Source: Prevotella sp. BV3P1 (GTDB lineage: Bacteria > Bacteroidota > Bacteroidia > Bacteroidales > Bacteroidaceae). From it: 64,000 nucleotides of DNA. Location: contig NZ_AWXC01000043.1 of assembly GCF_000479005.1 (NCBI RefSeq), positions 60,880 to 124,879 of the forward strand, given 5' to 3'. Positions 58,542 to 64,000 of this stretch are shown piece by piece. Under the pieces are notes generated by a model, which saw only the letters and a program-made list of their open reading frames with translations, made no database searches and was not told the origin of the DNA. A program made the position numbers and the translations under genes. The first letter of the stretch is position 1. Each line of letters starts with the position of its first letter.

Positions 58542-59660
58542 ATGAAAAGACAAGAAATCACCTTTGACAAATTCATACGCGTAGCCTCCATCCTGCTGTT
58601 GATATTCTTTGTTTTGTATCTTGTCAACTACCTGAGTGGTGTGCTTCTACCTTTCTTTGTGGCCTGGCTCTTTTCCTACCTGCTCTACCCACTGGTGAAG
58701 TTTGTGCAATATAAAATGCATGTCAAAATTCGCGCCATTGCTATTATCATCACCATGTTGGCCGTGGCTTTGGTGATTAGCGGACTGGTATATGCCATCA
58801 TTCCGCCGATGATAGAACAGTTTGGCAAGCTCAACGACATCCTCAACAGCTGGATTAACCAAAGTACACACAGTAGCGACTTAGGCTCTTACATCTCACA
58901 GTGGATTACCAAAAACCGTGCTGAAATAGAAGAATTCATGAGGAGCAAGGATTTCAGCGACATTCTTAAAGCGGGGATGCCCAAGGTGTTCAATTTGGTT
59001 GGGCAAACGGCCAGCATCGTGATTAGCATCATCGCTTCGTTGATTACCTTATTATATACTTTCTTCATCTTGCAAGATTACGAATTTTTAACCGACAACT
59101 GGATTCGTATTTTCCCGAAGAAGAATCGTCCGTTCTGGGAGGAATTGATGAAAGATGTGGAAAGAGAACTCAATAATTACATCCGAGGACAAGGCCTTGT
59201 TTCACTCATCTTAGGCATTCTCTTCGGCATAGGCCTCTCCATCATCAATTTCCCAATGGCCATTGCGCTTGGCATCATGATGGGAATTATGAACCTGGTG
59301 CCATACCTCCACACATTAGCCTTGGTGCCAATGGTCTTTCTGTCCATGCTGAAAGCAGCTGACACGGGCCAGAATTTCTGGATTGTCTTTGGGTTGGCCA
59401 TGCTTGTGTTCCTGATTGTTCAGGTGATTAGCGATACCATCCTCACGCCTAAAATCATGGGAAAAGCCATGAACCTCAATCCCGCCATTCTGCTTTTGTC
59501 CCTGTCTGTATGGGGAACATTGCTTGGATTCATTGGTCTGATTGTGGCTCTTCCGCTAACAACCCTGCTCATTGCTTATTGGCAGAAGTATGTGACGCGT
59601 GAGAAAAAACAGGACGAAACAACGCAAGAACAAATGCTTGAGCAGGCGGAAGAAAGATAA
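58542..59660 (+). CDS. AI-2E family transporter
   Basis: This 372-residue permease has paired N-terminal helices (VASILLLIFFVLYLVNYLSGVLLPFFVAWLF), a soluble middle part and five C-terminal helices with ILGILFGIGLSIINFP and ALPLTTLL-like motifs (PerM/TqsA family). Possible substrates are autoinducer-2 or ions; not determinable here. Ends in a charged tail. Confidence 0.87.
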   Translation: MKRQEITFDKFIRVASILLLIFFVLYLVNYLSGVLLPFFVAWLFSYLLYPLVKFVQYKMHVKIRAIAIIITMLAVALVISGLVYAIIPPMIEQFGKLNDILNSWINQSTHSSDLGSYISQWITKNRAEIEEFMRSKDFSDILKAGMPKVFNLVGQTASIVISIIASLITLLYTFFILQDYEFLTDNWIRIFPKKNRPFWEELMKDVERELNNYIRGQGLVSLILGILFGIGLSIINFPMAIALGIMMGIMNLVPYLHTLALVPMVFLSMLKAADTGQNFWIVFGLAMLVFLIVQVISDTILTPKIMGKAMNLNPAILLLSLSVWGTLLGFIGLIVALPLTTLLIAYWQKYVTREKKQDETTQEQMLEQAEER

Positions 59661-59721
59661 GAAACGAAATACGCAGGGTGACTTCGGTCACAATTTGCTA
59701 CCAAGAAACGTTTGTGAATGC

Positions 59722-61017
59722 CTATTTCAGGGTGATGATGTCGCTCCAACGCGTGGTTGGATTCTTACTTCTGAAGTCGTGCCGGATGGCATCCGTGAAA
59801 GCAACGTGGTGGCCTTGCTCGTCTTTTTCACGGTATTGTTGGGCTCCTAATACCACCAATTCGGAGCCACCGAGCTTGTTCAGGCGGTCGATCACCAGAT
59901 CAAGCCGCATCTGTTTTTCCATCTTATCCCGGTTATAATCGATGAAATTGGTCTGAACAGCATTGTCGGGCATGATGCCCATCACAACAACTCCCGCTTT
60001 TTTATACTGCAAACCAGGCACAAAGATTTCCTGCAAAGCCTTTGCTGCCGCTTGCACAATCTGCTGTGTGGCGTTGGAAGGTGTTAAAAGCGTCACCTCG
60101 CGACAGTTCCAATACTGCTGTTGGTCTTCTCTAAACTGATTGGTGTGGATGAAAACACTCACCACAGACGCCACGCTGTGTTGCCGTCTGAGCTTCTGCG
60201 AACAGCGCACAGCGAAGTTGGAAACATGCGTTCTAACGGCTTCAAAATCGGATATCGTACCCGTAAAGCTGCGACTGGTACAGATGCTTTTCTTTTTCGC
60301 AGGTTCTTCATTCGGAATACAGTCTTTGCCATTGAGTTCCATCCACGTCCTCACACCAGTGACATGGAATAGCAACCGAACCCACTCCTTGGAATGGTTG
60401 GCAAAGTCGTAGGCCGTCTTGTCGCCCATTTCCAACAGCTTGGGGGTGTTTCGATGTCCTATTCCCCACACCTCACCCACAGGAAACAGCTGGAGAGCCT
60501 TGATGCGTTTTTCCTCCGTATCAATGATGCAACAATGATGATAGCCCTCATGTTTCTTGGCAAAGTGGCTGGCCGCCTTCGCCAGCGTTTTGGTTTTGGC
60601 CATTCCAATGCTGACGGGAAGCCCTGTATGCTTCAGTATACGCCGATGCAGGTCTTCGCCCCACTGCTTTAGTTCGTCAAAACTCATGTTGGGAAGCAAG
60701 CAGAAGCATTCGTCAATGGAATAGCGAAACATCTGTGGAGCAGCGTCTTTGATGATGATCATGACGCGCGCCGTGAGTTCGCCATACAATTCGTAATTAC
60801 TCGAAAACACGGCAATTTCCTCACCCGGGAATTGCTCTTTCATCTGATAATAAGGCAATCCGGCCTTGATGCCTAACTGTTTGGCCTCCTTACTGCGTGC
60901 CACCACGCAACCATCGTTGTTGCTCAGCACAACAACGGGCTTGCCGTTGAGATCGGGTCGGAACACCCGTTCACAACTCACATAGCAGTTGTCACAGTCA
61001 CAGATGGCGTAAAACAT
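59722..61017 (-). CDS. umuC: Y-family DNA polymerase, UmuC subunit
   Basis: The 431-residue translesion polymerase has the first metal-site region YAICDCDNCYVSCERVF, NNDGCVVARS, then YSIDECFC (catalytic DE), followed by helix-hairpin-helix VWGIGHRN and a little-finger domain. The 43 upstream codons of the frame lie inside umuD and are rejected. It starts 1-2 nt after umuD ends, as a umuDC operon. Confidence 0.92.
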   Translation of the reverse strand: MFYAICDCDNCYVSCERVFRPDLNGKPVVVLSNNDGCVVARSKEAKQLGIKAGLPYYQMKEQFPGEEIAVFSSNYELYGELTARVMIIIKDAAPQMFRYSIDECFCLLPNMSFDELKQWGEDLHRRILKHTGLPVSIGMAKTKTLAKAASHFAKKHEGYHHCCIIDTEEKRIKALQLFPVGEVWGIGHRNTPKLLEMGDKTAYDFANHSKEWVRLLFHVTGVRTWMELNGKDCIPNEEPAKKKSICTSRSFTGTISDFEAVRTHVSNFAVRCSQKLRRQHSVASVVSVFIHTNQFREDQQQYWNCREVTLLTPSNATQQIVQAAAKALQEIFVPGLQYKKAGVVVMGIMPDNAVQTNFIDYNRDKMEKQMRLDLVIDRLNKLGGSELVVLGAQQYREKDEQGHHVAFTDAIRHDFRSKNPTTRWSDIITLK

Positions 61018-61018
61018 G

Positions 61019-61456
61019 TTATTTTTTCCAGTTTTTGATGGTCCAAACCACCACGCCCCACACCTCAAACTTATCCAATTCATCGACCCGAATCGGACGG
61101 AATGCCTTGTTGGCGGGCCGCAATTCGATATATCCCTCATGCACATGGGTCATGTCGAGATATTTGATGGTGAACTCTCCATTGATGTAAGCCACAATCA
61201 CATCGTTGTGTCCAGCCTCAACCGAACGGTCTATCACGGCGATATCCCCATCGTTGATGCCGGCATCTATCATCGAATCGCCCGACACCCGGCCATAGAA
61301 CGTAGCGTCGGGATGACGGATGAAGTCACGATTGAAGTCGAGAGAGTCTTGCAGATAATCACCCGCAGGACTGGGAAAGCCGGCCTTGATGCCTGGCGCC
61401 AGCTCAAGTTCAAGTTGTTCGAGAAACGAACTATTGAGTATTTTGATGCTTGACAT
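61019..61456 (-). CDS. umuD: UmuD-like autoproteolytic subunit
   Basis: The 145-residue S24 LexA-like peptidase has a predicted cleavage between Ala31 and Gly32 (PSPAGDY), Ser61 in RVSGDSMIDAGI and Lys98 in FTIKYL as the catalytic dyad. The processed form joins UmuC to make DNA polymerase V. It has no DNA-binding domain. A promoter with a palindrome at the start site lies upstream, so damage-induced control is plausible although no classical LexA box is seen. Confidence 0.92.
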   Translation of the reverse strand: MSSIKILNSSFLEQLELELAPGIKAGFPSPAGDYLQDSLDFNRDFIRHPDATFYGRVSGDSMIDAGINDGDIAVIDRSVEAGHNDVIVAYINGEFTIKYLDMTHVHEGYIELRPANKAFRPIRVDELDKFEVWGVVVWTIKNWKK

Positions 61457-61485
61457 ATCAGTCTGTTTGCTCCTCTAATGCCTGT

Positions 61486-61537
61486 TGTATTTTGTTGTAG
61501 TTGCAACAAAAGTACGGCTTTTAGACGAGAAACACAA
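61486..61537 (-). promoter_or_regulatory. umuDC promoter and possible operator
   Basis: On the minus strand TTG (61535-61537), 20 nt, TACTTTTG (61507-61514), then GTTGCAAC and ACAACA repeats (61486-61506; TTGTAGTTGCAACAA on the plus strand), which would cover the start site. Confidence 0.5.
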
Positions 61538-61801
61538 GCGTGCGTTATTTTTTCCTGACTTCGTCATTGCGTCACCCAAAATCCTCATCAAATAGTTTAG
61601 CTATTGACGAAGTCTGGGAAGAGGGGGATAAAAGTGCACACTGTCATGCATGCCAACGAGAGTATCGAGAAAACCGAACTGATGTATATGAGTAGAAATT
61701 TGTACATTTCGTTGACTTTTTTTACCAAATATAGCCCCTAAAACGGCACTTAAAAACTTTCAATCTGGAAAAAATCAATAGGCATGCGGGAGGCAAGCAG
61801 G

Positions 61802-61843
61802 TGACTTTTTGACAAGAAAAATCTAATTTTTCTACAAAAGTCA
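61802..61843. repeat. interrupted stem-loop in a gene-free gap
   Basis: TGACTTTT / AAAAGTCA with an inner AGAAAAA / TTTTTCT pair. The gap 61538-62213 has no supported ORF; the only other structure seen is the inverted repeat at 62025-62076. Confidence 0.45.
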
Positions 61844-62024
61844 TGACTTTAAACATGATAGAGACACCACTTTGACCGGCAAACTCCATGCGCTTGGAGC
61901 GTAATAGCATGTAAACCGTACCTCAAAAGCAATGCTATTGTAAAAAAAACCTTGCTAAACAGGTACGCCACCATACACTACATGCGCAACGCATTGATTG
62001 ACAAAATTATCCAAAGACCTCTCG

Positions 62025-62076
62025 TATTTGGCGTATTTGCTGACAACATAAAGTTGGTTTGCAAATACGCCAAATA
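62025..62076. repeat. 16-bp perfect inverted repeat
   Basis: TATTTGGCGTATTTGC (62025-62040) and its complement (62061-62076) flank a 20-nt loop. Each arm itself contains ATTTGGC/TATTTGC half-repeats, so a dimeric protein site or cruciform is possible. Confidence 0.6.
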
Positions 62077-62213
62077 TGAAGCCCCTCGTTGTCAAGAAAA
62101 TTCACATACAACCGCTGTCATGACATTTATTTCATCAACGAGTTATTAGGGGATACAGATTCAAAATCTAAGTGGAACTTTCGGACACTCCGATAAAAAA
62201 ATACTATTTTGTT

Positions 62214-62243
62214 TTGTGTTTCAAAAAAAACTCTTTACCTTTG
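62214..62243 (+). promoter_or_regulatory. tRNA-Lys promoter
   Basis: TTG (62214-62216), 19 nt, TACCTTTG (62236-62243), 44 nt before the tRNA. Confidence 0.65.
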
Positions 62244-62286
62244 CACTCGCTTTCATCATTCATCGTTTATGAAAGTTATTTGGTTA

Positions 62287-62359
62287 GACTCGCTAGCTCA
62301 GTTGGTAGAGCACAACACTTTTAATGTTGGGGTCATGGGTTCGAGCCCCATGCGAGTCA
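62287..62359 (+). tRNA. tRNA-Lys (anticodon TTT)
   Basis: Full cloverleaf: acceptor GACTCGC/GCGAGTC, D-loop AGCTCAGTTGGTAGAGC, anticodon arm ACAAC-ACTTTTAAT-GTTG with anticodon TTT, T-arm ATGGGTTCGAGCCCCAT, discriminator A. CCA is not encoded. Single gene with its own promoter and terminator. Confidence 0.96.
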
Positions 62360-62368
62360 CAAAACGTT

Positions 62369-62402
62369 AAAAAGGGGATTCTTTCGGGAGTCCCCTTTTT
62401 TT
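62369..62402 (+). terminator. tRNA terminator
   Basis: AAAAAGGGGA / TCCCCTTTTT stem with 11-nt loop and continuing T-run. Confidence 0.85.
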
Positions 62403-62618
62403 AGGTTCAGACACACGCACTTGTGTTCCAATTCGTAGTACCTCTTCGATGAGTTTCTTTGTATCCATATCGTAAATACCATACGATTATGGTAGTATTT
62501 TTCGAAAAGAACAGCTTTCACAGTGTTACGGGTGTGCTATAAAATAATGATACTTAGAATAAGAACCAAGACTTTTTAAAATTGCAGATTAAAAATCGAA
62601 GTGCAATAAAAGAGTAGC

Positions 62619-62682
62619 CCTCGCCGAGAGATGCAGACGTTCTCGAAGCGTAGCGAGAGGTTGTCTGCATCTCTCGGCGAGG
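62619..62682. repeat. 20-bp stem hairpin with loop inverted relative to copy 1
   Basis: The arms are identical to 19347-19366 and 19391-19410; the 24-nt loop (62639-62662) is the exact reverse complement of 19367-19390. Confidence 0.85.
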
Positions 62683-62753
62683 AAAAAAACAACCAGCAAT
62701 ACAAATAAAAAAAGGGAGACCGCAGTCTCCCAAAGATTAATTAACTTTGTATT

Positions 62754-63695
62754 GTGAAATATCATCAATTAACCTCGGAGCAAAGGTCGCAAATTTTCGC
62801 CTTACTCCAAAAGAAAACAGCGAGAAAAGAGATTGCCGCAATCGTCGGCATCAGTCAGTCAACACTTTCACGTGAAATCAAACGCAACAACACGCCATCG
62901 GGAAAGTATATCTGGACAAAGGCGCACGACATGGCTATGCAGCGCAGAGAGAGAACGGTAAAGAACTCCAAACTCTCCGACGAATTGGTCTGTAGAATCA
63001 AGGAATATATCATCAATGACCAGTGGTCTCCAAGACAAATATCTGGTTATCTGCGCAAGAACGAGGGGATAAAGGTGTCCCACCAGTCCATCTATAACAT
63101 CATCCACAATGACACGACAGGGGAACTTGTCAAGCACACAAGGCATAAGATGAAGTACAGGCATCGTCCAAAGGGCAGACATCTTCCAATCAAGGACAGG
63201 GTGAGTATCCATGAAAGAAGCAAGGAAGTTGACGGGAAGAGATTCGGGGATTTTGAGATGGACTTAATCGTAGACCCTGATCAGCATGCCATACTCACGC
63301 TGGTGGAGAAATCCACCAATATGCTGCTTATGCAGAAACTGCCATTTGGAAAACAATCAAAGCCCCTAGCAAAGGTGGTCAGGAAACTGCTGCTGCCATA
63401 CAAGGACTGTCTGAAGACCATTACAACAGACAACGGGCCTGAATTTGCAGCACATAAGGACATTACCAAGTTTTTAGGCGTGCCAGTGTACTTCGCTGAT
63501 CCATATTGTTCTTGGCAAAAGGGAGCGATTGAGAATACAAATAAGCTAATCAGACAATATATACCGAAAAAGGATTCGTTTGAACATTATACAGACAAGA
63601 GGATTATGTCGATACAAAAGAAACTGAACGAAAGACCGAGAGAAAAATTAAACTTTTCTACACCAAAACGAGAATTCTTCAAACACGTTTTGTAA
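62754..63695 (+). CDS. IS30-family transposase
   Basis: The 313-residue protein is nearly identical to copy 1 except for scattered changes and a dense block at residues 27-44 (AAIVGISQSTLSREIKRNN instead of ARIVGTSEATLSRELKRNS). DDE motifs FEMDLIV, TTDNGPEF and QKGAIENTNK are intact. GTG start. Confidence 0.88.
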   Translation: MKYHQLTSEQRSQIFALLQKKTARKEIAAIVGISQSTLSREIKRNNTPSGKYIWTKAHDMAMQRRERTVKNSKLSDELVCRIKEYIINDQWSPRQISGYLRKNEGIKVSHQSIYNIIHNDTTGELVKHTRHKMKYRHRPKGRHLPIKDRVSIHERSKEVDGKRFGDFEMDLIVDPDQHAILTLVEKSTNMLLMQKLPFGKQSKPLAKVVRKLLLPYKDCLKTITTDNGPEFAAHKDITKFLGVPVYFADPYCSWQKGAIENTNKLIRQYIPKKDSFEHYTDKRIMSIQKKLNERPREKLNFSTPKREFFKHVL

Positions 63696-63769
63696 TTTTG
63701 CACTTGCTGGTTGACTCTACGAATGATAGAGCCGTGCATATATATTGTATTTTTTTTTCTTGAAATAGC

Positions 63770-63800
63770 TTGGAGTTTTGAGAAAAAATACTTAACTTTG
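63770..63800 (+). promoter_or_regulatory. promoter reading off the right edge
   Basis: TTG (63770-63772), 20 nt, TAACTTTG (63793-63800): a complete consensus pair just after IS30 copy 2. Confidence 0.55.
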
Positions 63801-63888
63801 AAAACTCATTAATAAAATAAAAATAGATTGCTCCAAAAGAAATATCCAAGGAGTAAAAAATAAGGGTAATAATCATTCTTGGCGACGT

Positions 63889-64000
63889 ATGTATAAATAT
63901 GTAACACACTCTTTAGGCTGTCTGCTCAATGCTTCTTTCACCTTTACAAAAAAGCATGAAAGGACGCCCTATATCATGCGCTTGTTAACATATTTTATTA
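63889..64000 (+). CDS. possible gene start, truncated by the window edge
   Basis: The frame from ATG 63889 (MYKYVTHSLGCLLNASF...) is open to the end; an internal ATG at 63976 (MRLLTYFI...) begins a hydrophobic stretch. A promoter lies about 90 nt upstream. Too little is visible to name it. Confidence 0.3.
   Translation, partial: MYKYVTHSLGCLLNASFTFTKKHERTPYIMRLLTYFI

Larger units (their letters stand above)
62584..63720 (+). mobile_element. IS30-family insertion sequence, copy 2
   Basis: It has the same ends as copy 1 (GCAGATTAAAAATCG to GGTTGACTCTAC) and is 1137 nt long. It lies 180 nt after the tRNA terminator. The flanks (AAAT left, GAAT right) do not give an exact target duplication. 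It contains the inverted-loop hairpin (62619-62682) and GGGAGAC/GTCTCCC (62714-62731) before the transposase. Confidence 0.85.

Overview
The window is chromosomal DNA of a Prevotella-like member of the Bacteroidales. The evidence is Bacteroidetes promoters (TTG about 20 nt upstream of TAnnTTTG), type IX secretion (T9SS) C-terminal tails, a fimbrillin-type lipoprotein, DUF5606 and DUF4840 proteins, and Bacteroidales gene orders such as nusB-yajC-ybbR-coaE. There is no rRNA, CRISPR array or complete prophage. One tRNA (Lys, TTT) is present.

Layout. 1-1.74 kb: two small lipoproteins interleaved with possible micro-ORFs. 2-7 kb: LemA, an HtpX-like M48 protease and a 1050-residue T9SS-type surface protein. 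7.3-12.8 kb: two same-orientation IS1380-family copies bracket an AT-rich LTA-synthase/sulfatase-type gene, like a composite transposon. 13-19 kb: DMT transporter, then an efflux operon (MMPL/RND pump, LolA-like lipoprotein handler, beta-barrel). 19.3-23.4 kb: IS30 copy 1, a small peptide, a fimbrillin-like lipoprotein and a broken ORF. 23.5-25.6 kb: an ATPase + RloB pair resembling abortive-infection system AbiL. 25.6-33.2 kb: tetR plus two ABC half-exporters, then nrdG and nrdD. 33.8-42.8 kb: GH29 fucosidase, lipA, an RteC-like and a DUF4373-like gene, a CaCA antiporter, an M15 peptidase, metY and a DUF4840 lipoprotein. 43-49.3 kb: housekeeping operons (nusB to DUF5606; rplY-pth-S4 protein-purN). 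49.5-62.4 kb: a truncated receptor fragment, sucCD, an aspartyl protease, pyrH, birA, yraN, tadA, a coiled-coil lipoprotein, rsmI, tdk, an AI-2E permease, umuDC and tRNA-Lys. 62.6-63.7 kb: IS30 copy 2.

Three patterns stand out. First, the RND operon and the tetR-ABC operon share one promoter/leader layout (the same operator over the -33 box, the same -7, an intrinsic-terminator hairpin 78/79 nt downstream, then TGAAC-N3-GTTC sites), which suggests one efflux regulon. Second, many intergenic gaps hold short-period (7-10 bp) degenerate tandem arrays in which one half of each unit is constant and the other half varies; some lie next to long palindromes. Third, the two IS30 copies carry an identical 20-bp-stem hairpin whose 24-nt loop is exactly inverted between them, and their transposases differ by a block replacement in the DNA-binding helix.
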